Below are positions 22,023 to 29,055 of a stretch of DNA of 35,829 nt, in pieces. Location: positions 1 to 35,829 of IMG/VR virus record IMGVR_UViG_3300023184_009621; one strand, 5' to 3'. The notes beneath the pieces are model-generated. The model saw nothing but the letters and a program-made list of their open reading frames with translations, did no database searches and was not told the origin of the DNA. Each line of letters opens with the position of its first letter. Within the stretch, counting starts at the first letter, position 1. Position numbers and translations under genes: made by a program. The DNA is from a virus.

Positions 22023-22529
22023 GGGATGCAGACTCAAGTTGTCCTTATGCGTTAAGAAAAGAATAATTACTTTTCTTAGATAAGTTTGATTTTGTTTGAG
22101 CAAACTCAGTGTTTAAACTTTGTACGCTCACGGATAATTATTTTTAGGTAATTATCGTGTAACCAAAATCAAATTACCCCGCATAAAACACTTTAAGTGT
22201 TGCGGTTTAGTGTACTTTTTTTTGCCGACATCCTAAAGCTGTTTAGTCCTAACCCATGCTCCAAGGTAGGATTCTGCAATTTTTCTAAACAGCCATGACC
22301 TAATCGGCTGCGAGTAACAATGCCTCCCGTAGCGGCATTCGATTGTAGCAATCTACAAAGACTCACCCTGTCAAGGGCCTCGCAGGTTTAACAATTAACC
22401 ACCTCTGGCAGTACAAAGCCTTTAGTGAATCAATGGGAGCAAAAGAGTGCCCTTCTCAGTACTTTTTAGTGAGAGCAAGATGCCTAAAGCTTTATCCACA
22501 TCTAAAAGACATGGGGCTAAAGTGCATGT
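22023..22529. ncRNA. Large, multi-helix structured RNA (about 500 nt)
   Basis: No credible gene lies here, but perfect helices are packed end to end: GGGATG/CATCCT (22023-22028, 22229-22234, one G-U), TTATGCG/CGCATAA (22045-22051, 22180-22186), a 9-bp hairpin 22053-22078, a 10-bp stem 22085-22094/22164-22173 enclosing an 8-bp hairpin 22133-22156, a hairpin 22187-22201, GCTGTTTAG/CTAAACAGC (22238-22246, 22285-22293) enclosing TCCTA/TAGGA, and CTGCGAG/CTCGCAG (22308-22314, 22379-22385) closing a junction of three hairpins (22319-22339, 22343-22358, 22366-22377). More hairpins follow at 22385-22400, 22454-22474, 22478-22503 and 22509-22529. Nesting and junctions suggest a folded RNA comparable in size with the phage GOLLD and ROOL classes, though I see no diagnostic match. 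Strand is undecided. Confidence 0.65.
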
Positions 22530-22595
22530 AATAATACTAACAATTTTTTGCAACGAGTCAATTCAAATGTTTAATAAAATGATTCAAAAATGCCT

Positions 22596-22623
22596 TTGCA
22601 TTTTAAATTTATTTGTTTATACT
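22596..22623 (+). promoter_or_regulatory. Sigma70-like promoter for the PD-(D/E)XK-like gene
   Basis: TTGCAT (22596-22601), 16-base spacer, TATACT (22618-22623), then AAAAGGAG before the ATG at 22656. The gene therefore does not depend on transcription through the structured RNA. Confidence 0.6.
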
Positions 22624-22655
22624 TTTAAAAATTCAAATGATAAAAGGAGTTATCA

Positions 22656-23210
22656 ATGTCAGAGCCAGTTATCATCAACACAAATGAAGATATGCTCAAC
22701 TATGCTTTTAAGCAAGCCCAAAAAATGGGAGCTATACGCAATTCAATAAGAAAAGGCAAAGGTAATTATGCAGGTTTTGTTGGCGAAGCTGCTGTCCGTC
22801 AATTTTTTGGCTTCCCTTTAGAATTAAATCAAAACACATATAATTTTGATATTATTTTTGATAATACAACATATGATATCAAATCAAAACAAACTACTGT
22901 TGTTCCAAAGCCTGATTATGAAGTTAGTGTATGTGACAAAAATACATTTCAAGACTGCTCAGCTTATCTATTTTCACGAGTTTATTGGCCAAGTCATTCA
23001 GAAGATCCTTTAAAAGTTTATCTTGTAGGTTGGTATCCAAAAAATATTTATTATGAAAAAGCTGTATTTTGCTCAAAAGGTGGCCGAAGTCTATCTAATA
23101 CAAATGATTTTGTAGTTAAAGAAGATTGTTGGAATATGTATCACAAAGATTTATTAGATGTAAGAGACATTTTAAGTCGTGCTAGGTCGGTAAGCCAAAG
23201 TTCTTTATAA
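22656..23210 (+). CDS. PD-(D/E)XK nuclease-like protein
   Basis: 184 residues; AAGGAG site upstream. GFVGEAAVRQFFG (Glu44) followed by YNFDIIFDNTTYDIKSKQT (Asp65, Asp74-Ile-Lys76) matches the E...D...(D/E)-x-K order of the restriction-endonuclease fold. The rest (LFSRVYWPS, KVYLVGWYPK) reads as core strands. Phages use such nucleases for host DNA breakdown, recombination or RNA/DNA processing. It is the first gene beside the structured RNA, so a functional link could be tested. Its last 29 bases overlap the convergent glycosyltransferase gene. Confidence 0.65.
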   Translation: MSEPVIINTNEDMLNYAFKQAQKMGAIRNSIRKGKGNYAGFVGEAAVRQFFGFPLELNQNTYNFDIIFDNTTYDIKSKQTTVVPKPDYEVSVCDKNTFQDCSAYLFSRVYWPSHSEDPLKVYLVGWYPKNIYYEKAVFCSKGGRSLSNTNDFVVKEDCWNMYHKDLLDVRDILSRARSVSQSSL

Positions 23211-24069
23211 TCCATTCAATTTTTTGTTCGTAATTGAAAAGCAAAGGTGGAAATTCAACTGGCAATTCATTAAAACTACTTCGATCAATACTAACAATTT
23301 CAGGAACTTTTTTCATAAGTCTTTCAAAACATTCTCTGCCTTTATCATAATTAACTCTTTGAATGCTATTCGAACTGGTTCTATCAAGTAATTGTATATC
23401 AGAACAAAAAGTGAGCCAAAAAGCTATTTTTCCATCTTGATGTCGCTTTAAAAATTCAAATTCAAGAAGAAAATCTTCTCCAAGCAATTGATCTTCATCA
23501 TATCTTAGACCTTCAATTGCTTTCTTGCTATAAAAAATATGTCCGCCATTATTTGTAGCAGATCCATGTCCTATAGTAAAAATATCATGTTTGTCGGGAC
23601 CACAATTTGGAATTTTGACGAAATTAGTACCCCAACAATTAGCAAAATAACCTTCAGCAACTTTATATCCAACTCCACTGTTGTCTACTCGATCAGATGG
23701 CTTAGTAATAAGAACATCTGTTGATGGATGGTGAAGCAAATGTCTTTCTATTTGTTGCCCTCGTGTTGGCCAACACATATCATCGCCATCAACCATTGAC
23801 AAGCCGTCAAAAAAACTGTCACGAAAAAAATCAAGAACAGCATTTTTACCTTTTGGTGCAGTGCCGTTTGATTCTGTAACTCTGTACGATACATCGTTTT
23901 CATCACACCATTTTGAAAAATCATCAATAAATTTAAAGTCCAAAGAATTGATGATTGGTATTGTTGTAAATTTATGAACCTTTGTGGGAAAAATATTTTT
24001 AGCGCTTTTTACAGATCTGATAGCCTTTTCGAGATCACGGCTAACTAAGGGGCAAATTACAATGTTCAT
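23182..24069 (-). CDS. GT-A family glycosyltransferase-like protein
   Basis: 295 residues from the ATG at 24069; the frame runs back to a GTG at 24117, which would overlap the divergent gene, and the inner ATG starts a typical strand (MNIVICPLVSRD). MVDGDDMCWPTRG carries the DxD metal site (about 93-97). GEDFLLEFEFLKR resembles the catalytic E-D motif of GT-A enzymes. An internal SDIQLLDRTSSNSIQR segment is also visible. Donor and acceptor are unknown. The ribosome site (AAGG) is 12 bases away, which is long. It converges with the nuclease-like gene by a 29-base overlap. Confidence 0.65.
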   Translation of the reverse strand: MNIVICPLVSRDLEKAIRSVKSAKNIFPTKVHKFTTIPIINSLDFKFIDDFSKWCDENDVSYRVTESNGTAPKGKNAVLDFFRDSFFDGLSMVDGDDMCWPTRGQQIERHLLHHPSTDVLITKPSDRVDNSGVGYKVAEGYFANCWGTNFVKIPNCGPDKHDIFTIGHGSATNNGGHIFYSKKAIEGLRYDEDQLLGEDFLLEFEFLKRHQDGKIAFWLTFCSDIQLLDRTSSNSIQRVNYDKGRECFERLMKKVPEIVSIDRSSFNELPVEFPPLLFNYEQKIEWIIKNFGLPT

Positions 24070-24110
24070 GTTTGCTAAATACCTTGAAAATTTTACTTTA
24101 ATGGAGTAAG

Positions 24111-24845
24111 ATGCCACGCAAGAAAAAAAATGTTGATCAGGAGCCCAAAATGTATTTAGATTCCATCATTCAATATGAAATGGATCAATTGGAAGCTAAA
24201 GCCATGCATGTGGTTGTTCTTTGGCTTGAAAGAAGTCGTAAAGTTTTTCCTGATTATCGTCATGCAACTATGGGCAAAGGCGATCCTCGTCGTTCTCTTA
24301 TTTTTAAAATTTGTTATAAGCTTGTGCGTGAAACTCAAGGTGTTTTAGAAGACACAGAATATTCATTATATGTTCGTGCACAACTTGATGTTTTAAAACA
24401 CATTAACAGTAATCGTGGCACTCCGTTGATTGACCCTAATTGTTTAGTAGGCGAAAAAGCTTGGAAGCGCTGGAAACTTTGGAAGCGTCGTTATGATGCT
24501 ATTCAAAATAAACCCAAAAACACAACAGACAAATCAACACCTCAAGGAGTGATTAAAGCTCTTGATGGTTTAGAAAAAACAAAAGAATTTTTAGCTAAAT
24601 CTTTAGGGGAATGCACTGAAGCAAAATATAAAGAGGCATATCTAAACAATAATTTTTTTCGTTGGTACAACTTAGGAAAAATTTCACCATATTATTTGGC
24701 AACATCTTCATATTGGCAGGGTATTTTAAAGCCTGAAGATTATAAAAAGCTTAATTTTGACATACAGGTTTATAAACCATGTATTGAAGAGATGGTGCGT
24801 AAAAAGTTTACTGAATTATTTCCTAATGAACCTTTAGCCCTTTAG
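24111..24845 (+). CDS. Hypothetical helical protein, 244 residues
   Basis: GGAG five bases before the ATG. Basic start (MPRKKKNVDQ), then mostly helix: YEMDQLEAKAMHVVVLWLERSRKVF, RRSLIFKICYKLVRETQ, then a Trp/Lys-rich WKRWKLWKRRYDAIQ and a region with FFRWYNLGKISPYYLATSSYW. The size and the Trp/Tyr/Lys-rich second half could fit a DNA-binding accessory such as a helicase loader, which this replication set otherwise lacks, but no family match is visible and this is only a suggestion. It overlaps the convergent methyltransferase by 12 bases. Confidence 0.65.
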   Translation: MPRKKKNVDQEPKMYLDSIIQYEMDQLEAKAMHVVVLWLERSRKVFPDYRHATMGKGDPRRSLIFKICYKLVRETQGVLEDTEYSLYVRAQLDVLKHINSNRGTPLIDPNCLVGEKAWKRWKLWKRRYDAIQNKPKNTTDKSTPQGVIKALDGLEKTKEFLAKSLGECTEAKYKEAYLNNNFFRWYNLGKISPYYLATSSYWQGILKPEDYKKLNFDIQVYKPCIEEMVRKKFTELFPNEPLAL

Positions 24846-25475
24846 CCACAAGGCCATAAAACCTCGTGATAAAGGAGAATCATAATATCCAGTACAATTA
24901 GCATGTTTAGCTAAAGAAAGCACATCATTTCGGTATTTATTTTGAATATCTTTAGCTGTAAATTTTTCTGTTCGAGTTGGTGAAGTATCATGAAAAACAG
25001 CTAATTTTCTTAAAAGTCCTTTTTCCAAACAAATGGAACATTCTTGAGCACGAATTGTGGTTTCGCTATCAAAAAACCCTATATCAAATATTTTATTATA
25101 TCTGGTTAAGTATTGAATAGAATCTATGCAATAAACATCAACATATTTATTAAGACGAGCTTCATCAAGAACTTGTTCTATACGAAGACATTGTCTTGAA
25201 TCAATTTCTAATGTTGTTACTTTACCAAACCCATTAAGCTTGCAAGCGTGAGCGAGTGCAATGGTTCCTAAACCATCCCAACCACCAGTCTCAAGAATTT
25301 CTTCGGGTTTAAGAAGGCGTACTGTGCTATGAAGCCAATTTAGTACTTCATATTCAGTTGATCCACCATCTGCTGCATCAAAAAGATGACTTTTTTCTTC
25401 AGGGCAATGTGGATGAATGTCAATTTCTCGCATTAAGGCAGCCCATTTAGGTTGCCATAAATAATCTTTTGCCAT
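24834..25475 (-). CDS. Class I SAM-dependent methyltransferase-like protein
   Basis: 213 residues from the ATG at 25475; a TTG four codons earlier has a slightly better-spaced ribosome site, so the N terminus is uncertain. EEILETGGWDGLGTIALA gives motif I (E-T-G-x-x-x-G), VTTLEID motif II, and FDIGFFDSE the motif with the post-II acid; LAVFHDTSPTR follows. This arrangement matches the Methyltransf_24 type that often sits beside sugar-biosynthesis genes. The target is unknown, perhaps a sugar hydroxyl. It may cooperate with the nearby glycosyltransferases. Confidence 0.7.
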   Translation of the reverse strand: MAKDYLWQPKWAALMREIDIHPHCPEEKSHLFDAADGGSTEYEVLNWLHSTVRLLKPEEILETGGWDGLGTIALAHACKLNGFGKVTTLEIDSRQCLRIEQVLDEARLNKYVDVYCIDSIQYLTRYNKIFDIGFFDSETTIRAQECSICLEKGLLRKLAVFHDTSPTRTEKFTAKDIQNKYRNDVLSLAKHANCTGYYDSPLSRGFMALWLKG

Positions 25476-25513
25476 AGCAATTCTCAATTGGCCTTTTGAT
25501 CAATTATAGGCAA

Positions 25514-26329
25514 TTAGTATTGTAAGAAAAGAGTTACTATATTTTCAACTATTTCATCATCATCTTGTTTAGGCGAAAAGCGTTCATCCCATTCGGGAGT
25601 TTGAATGAGCCAGTAATGACCTCTCATAGGACTATCTATATCATACGCAAAACATCTAATCATACCTTTGTCTTGTTCATAAATTAGGTCAATATGAAAC
25701 TGTTCTGTACGACCTGTTTTACCAGAAAAAGGTGATCCAGAACCCTGTCCACGCATATCATAAACAAGTTTGTAGTAGTTTTCGTTTTGTTTTCTTAATG
25801 TTACTGGAAACATAATATAAGATGGATGTTGTTTTTTAGTTGTATGCCACAATTTCCATGCAAGGCGTTCAATGTCAGTATAGTCTTTTTCAGGTGACTC
25901 CAAAGGCTGTTCTGAAACCAATTTCAAACCTTTGTATACTTCTTCAGCAATACTAATTTCTTTATATTGATCTTTGTTATCTTTAAGTGGAAATACTTTT
26001 CTTAAAACCCAAGTATTTTCACCTTTAAGATTGGTAATCATGCGTCTGGTTACGAGTTTTTGTGAACCAAGAGGTGTAATAGAAACTTTTATTGCTCCGG
26101 GTTGGTTGCCCCATTGGACGGTGTCGTCCCAAATTTGCACAGCCTCGACATTTCCAAGAGGTGGCATGCGGGTAAGTTCATTCACAATAAGGTTGGTGTT
26201 TATTTTTGCAAATACTCCATCACCTTGCATAATTTCAGTGCCACCCTTAATTTCAGCATTGGCGTCATCGCCAAAACCGTATTGGGCCATTTCATTCTGA
26301 AGCCAGTATTTGAAAGACAATCTGTTCAT
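25514..26329 (-). CDS. Hypothetical protein with capsid-targeting-like N terminus
   Basis: 271 residues. The start MNRLSFKYWLQNE is followed by a Gly/Asp-rich stretch, resembling the short cleaved peptide on T4 internal head proteins (aromatic, two residues, aromatic-hydrophobic, then Glu). The main body is beta-rich (AIKVSITPLGSQKLVTRRMITN, PSYIMFPVTLRK, FHIDLIYEQDKGMIRCFAYD). No family is recognised. There is no ribosome site before the ATG; an A/T-rich leader with TATATACC stands there instead. Divergent from the 96-residue gene at 26380, which has a similar N terminus. A virion-internal role is inference. Confidence 0.6.
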   Translation of the reverse strand: MNRLSFKYWLQNEMAQYGFGDDANAEIKGGTEIMQGDGVFAKINTNLIVNELTRMPPLGNVEAVQIWDDTVQWGNQPGAIKVSITPLGSQKLVTRRMITNLKGENTWVLRKVFPLKDNKDQYKEISIAEEVYKGLKLVSEQPLESPEKDYTDIERLAWKLWHTTKKQHPSYIMFPVTLRKQNENYYKLVYDMRGQGSGSPFSGKTGRTEQFHIDLIYEQDKGMIRCFAYDIDSPMRGHYWLIQTPEWDERFSPKQDDDEIVENIVTLFLQY

Positions 26330-26379
26330 GTATAGGTATATAGGATAGAGTTATAAAACAATAAAGTGGGACACTATAG

Positions 26380-26670
26380 ATGACAGATATTTCTTTTAAA
26401 TTATGGCTTGAATCCAAAGAGAAGGATTTTGAGTTTTATAAAAATTTGGTTCTTGGAAAGCTTAATTTAGATGGTACTGAGGGATTATCGGCAACTTTGA
26501 ATACTTGGAAGCCAGAAGGTCTTCAGCAAATTCTGCAAGGCTTGGGAGAGTTTAAAGCCTTGCCAGAAGCAATTCAAAAACAAGTTTTTGGAAAGATTGA
26601 TAGTGGTAGTGGAACTTTAGCAGATATCATTAGAATGATGGCTTCTCAAGCACAAAACATAAAATCTTAA
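26380..26670 (+). CDS. Small protein with capsid-targeting-like N terminus
   Basis: 96 residues. MTDISFKLWLESKEKDFEFY begins with the same F-K-x-W-L-x-x-x-E pattern as the divergent gene at 26329. The rest is helical, with a repeated-looking LQQILQGLGEFKALPEAIQKQVFGKI and a tail TLADIIRMMASQAQ. The ribosome site is weak (GTGGGA). It is a good candidate for a small internal head protein, judging by size and N terminus, but unproven. Its stop overlaps the convergent glycosyltransferase by four bases. Confidence 0.6.
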   Translation: MTDISFKLWLESKEKDFEFYKNLVLGKLNLDGTEGLSATLNTWKPEGLQQILQGLGEFKALPEAIQKQVFGKIDSGSGTLADIIRMMASQAQNIKS

Positions 26671-27728
26671 TCAATTAAATCAAGTATAGAAGAAGCCATA
26701 TGTGCCCATGTTTTTTGAGTCATAGTTTTTGCCCCTTCTGTGCCTAACTTAGAAAGTTTAGAACGATTGTTGTAAGCCCACTCAAGATTTTCTAAAATGC
26801 TTTCAGAACTAGGTTCTTCCCAAATGCTTATTTCTTTACCATTTTCTTGAAGAGAACAAGCACCAAGAGATTCAATAATGCGACTATTATTAGGTGTAAG
26901 TAAATCTGCTTGACCTGTACCAATTGTTGCAATAGCTGGTTTTCCGCAAGCCATATATTCCATCATAACGAGATTTGTTCCAGCTTCACATCTAGAAGGA
27001 AAAACTCCAACATCTGTATTTTGATATATGTTTGCCATGCAATTATTCATCATCAAAGGGATGCGAATAACCCTGCTTAAATCAATGTTTGCTTCTTGTA
27101 AATGTTTAAAGCCATCATTTTTAGTATATGAATTTACCCAAGCACACACTAAACGCACATCAGGATGGCGATCTTGAAATGTTTTATAAGCTTTTATAAA
27201 AACATCTTGGCCTTTTCGATGTTCAAATTTACCGCCTGAAAAAACCACAAAATCATCTATAAAAACTTCTTTTTTTTTGTGGTTTTTGTTAAAAATAAAA
27301 GGATCAACGCCCTGATGTATGACAATTGATTCTACTCCATATTTCTTTAGAAGATTCTTGCTCCATTCTGATCCAGCAATAATATAATCAAAGTTAGCTC
27401 TAGCTTTTTGAGCTAAATCTTCAGGTATGAAACGATCAGAAAAGCATAGTCCTATTTTTTTTGATCCTTTTAAATAACCTTGATATGGTTGAAGATCGTG
27501 TTCTAGAGATTGAATGATAGGATAATCGTTTTGATTTTTAAGATATTCAATATTATCTAATCTATATTTTTTAAAGAATTCTGATTCTATTGGATTTGCC
27601 CCAGAGTTTAAATCAAATTCAGTAGAAAAATATCTAATTTGTTGTTTTTTACTTATTTGTTTTGCTAAATTTATGCTGCAATTACCCCAGCCTGAATGAT
27701 AGTTGTATGGCAAAACAAGAAAAATCAT
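26667..27728 (-). CDS. GT4-type (GT-B) glycosyltransferase
   Basis: 353 residues. The N-terminal half has YHSGWGNCSINLAK, a Gly-rich acceptor loop. FSGGKFEHRKGQDVFIKAY (163-181) is the hinge strand and phosphate-binding region with the usual R-K-G. DVGVFPSRCEAGTNLVMMEYMACGKPAIA is the donor site, with E-A-G-x-x-x-x-x-M-E in the place of the E-x7-E motif. The enzyme should transfer a sugar from a nucleotide donor with retention. It starts on an ATGA overlap with the upstream virion-type gene, which suggests joint expression. Confidence 0.85.
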   Translation of the reverse strand: MIFLVLPYNYHSGWGNCSINLAKQISKKQQIRYFSTEFDLNSGANPIESEFFKKYRLDNIEYLKNQNDYPIIQSLEHDLQPYQGYLKGSKKIGLCFSDRFIPEDLAQKARANFDYIIAGSEWSKNLLKKYGVESIVIHQGVDPFIFNKNHKKKEVFIDDFVVFSGGKFEHRKGQDVFIKAYKTFQDRHPDVRLVCAWVNSYTKNDGFKHLQEANIDLSRVIRIPLMMNNCMANIYQNTDVGVFPSRCEAGTNLVMMEYMACGKPAIATIGTGQADLLTPNNSRIIESLGACSLQENGKEISIWEEPSSESILENLEWAYNNRSKLSKLGTEGAKTMTQKTWAHMASSILDLID

Positions 27729-28264
27729 AAACTATAGCCTAAAATTGTACCTTCAAAATCACAAGAAACACCTGCTTGATGAGTAACTTTTAATACTATT
27801 GAAACACCTTCTTCAACTTTAATTGGAGAAAAACTATAAGCTTGCGACCAATTCAAATTAGCAACTGAAGTGCGTCCAGCTAAAACAACGCTACCATTCA
27901 CATAAATTTTATATAAGGCATTTGCATTTCCGCAAGCGTGAATCCCAATAAAGTAAAAAGTTTCAGATAATGGGGTTGTATATGTTGTTATAGTTGTTTC
28001 TGTATTGGTTGGAACAAGTGTTATAGCATTAAATACATTTGTTTCAACGCCCGGATAATTTGGGATTACTGGGCGAGTAACCAAGGCAATTTCTGAGCCA
28101 GTAACATTTGTAGCCTTGGCTGCAGCTATTTCATCATTGCCTTCACCGGTAATTACAACACGAGGTCGTTTTCTGTTTAATGGAGCGCTAGGGTAGACGC
28201 AGAGCGTCTCATCCATAACATCCCCGCCAATACCGGGATTTAGTATCGTGTAATCATCTGCCAT
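27725..28264 (-). CDS. Virion-type structural protein (putative)
   Basis: 179 residues; AAGGG five bases before the ATG. The opening DDYTILNPGIGGDVMDETLCVYP with PRVVITGEGNDEIA and a Thr/Val-rich beta body (TETTITTYTTPLSETFYFIGI, YKIYVNGSVVLAGRTS) is typical of phage tail, neck or decoration proteins, but I cannot name the family. The C-terminal half (VSIVLKVTHQAGVSCDFEGTILG) reads as a jelly-roll-like beta domain. Coupling to a glycosyltransferase by ATGA is notable: the sugar enzyme may modify this protein, though that is inference. Confidence 0.55.
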   Translation of the reverse strand: MADDYTILNPGIGGDVMDETLCVYPSAPLNRKRPRVVITGEGNDEIAAAKATNVTGSEIALVTRPVIPNYPGVETNVFNAITLVPTNTETTITTYTTPLSETFYFIGIHACGNANALYKIYVNGSVVLAGRTSVANLNWSQAYSFSPIKVEEGVSIVLKVTHQAGVSCDFEGTILGYSL

Positions 28265-28369
28265 AGTACCCTTTTGTCTCCTCTTTTATTTAGTCTCTGC
28301 ATGCAAAAAAGGTCATCTTCTTTTTTGGATAAGACTTAGGAAAAGTCATATTTTGTTAAGAGTTGCCAA

Positions 28370-28406
28370 TTTTCATGGTATCAGTCTTCATTTTTCATGG
28401 TATTAT
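28370..28406 (+). promoter_or_regulatory. Direct repeat with an extended -10 promoter
   Basis: TTTTCATGGTAT occurs at 28370-28381 and 28392-28403, exactly 22 bases apart, which puts both copies on about the same DNA face. The second copy runs into TGG-TATTAT (extended -10; hexamer 28401-28406). No good -35 exists, which fits an activator-dependent promoter like T4 middle promoters, although the box differs from the MotA box. AAGGAG (28417-28422) and ATG (28431) follow. Confidence 0.55.
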
Positions 28407-28430
28407 TGTTTATCTTAAGGAGACTCAAAA

Positions 28431-29042
28431 ATGCGATATTGTTCGATTGATATTGAAACAACTGGATTAAACCCTGATACATGTGATATATTACAGTTTG
28501 CCGCTGTTTTAGATGATCTAAATGATCCCAAGCCATTAGTTGATTTGCCTCGTTTTACCACATATTTTTACAAAGATGAACCTATTTGTGGAGAGCCATA
28601 CGCTCTCGGTATGCACGGTCAAATATTCAAGAAAATTGCCGAAGCTCAACGCAATGGAATTGAATTTGATGATCGAACTGGCGAACGATACATGAAAATT
28701 GAAAGTTTACCTCATGCATTAAGTGTTTTTTTAATGAAAAATGATTGGCCCACAGATAAAAGAAACCGTTTAAAAGTAACTGTTGCTGGAAAAAATGTTG
28801 CAGGTTTTGATCTTAGGTTTTTAAAAACCAAGATCAAAGATTGGGAGCAAATATTTTTCTTGAGTAGAACTTTTGATCCAGCAGTGCTTTATTTAGACTA
28901 CAAGAAAGACACGGAACTACCAGATCTTAAAACTTGCATGGAGCGTGCAAATATTGCTGGAGAAGTTGCACATACAGCTTTGGAAGACGCATTAACTGTT
29001 GTTAAGCTGATACGATATAAGATGATCAAGAAGACTAAATAG
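28431..29042 (+). CDS. DnaQ-like 3'-5' exonuclease (DEDDh)
   Basis: 203 residues; AAGGAG before the ATG. Exo I is SIDIETTGL (5-13, D-x-E). Exo II is in VAGKNVAGFDLRFLK, with the Asp. Exo III is AHTALEDALTVVKLI, giving the H-x4-D of the DEDDh group. It can serve as a proofreading or trimming exonuclease. This is relevant because the family A polymerase in this window seems to lack its own exonuclease acids. It is expressed with the UvsW-like helicase 13 bases downstream. Confidence 0.9.
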   Translation: MRYCSIDIETTGLNPDTCDILQFAAVLDDLNDPKPLVDLPRFTTYFYKDEPICGEPYALGMHGQIFKKIAEAQRNGIEFDDRTGERYMKIESLPHALSVFLMKNDWPTDKRNRLKVTVAGKNVAGFDLRFLKTKIKDWEQIFFLSRTFDPAVLYLDYKKDTELPDLKTCMERANIAGEVAHTALEDALTVVKLIRYKMIKKTK

Positions 29043-29055
29043 TTTTGAGGCTAAT

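Noticed and set aside
22023-22529. Group I or group II intron, RNase P RNA or tmRNA
   Set aside because: No split gene flanks it, no domain V, no RNase P or tmRNA conserved ends were seen, although only a covariance search can exclude all of them.
22447-22749. 100-codon plus-strand frame entering the nuclease-like gene
   Set aside because: It lies partly in the structured region and partly out of frame with the well-supported gene at 22656; composition is not protein-like.
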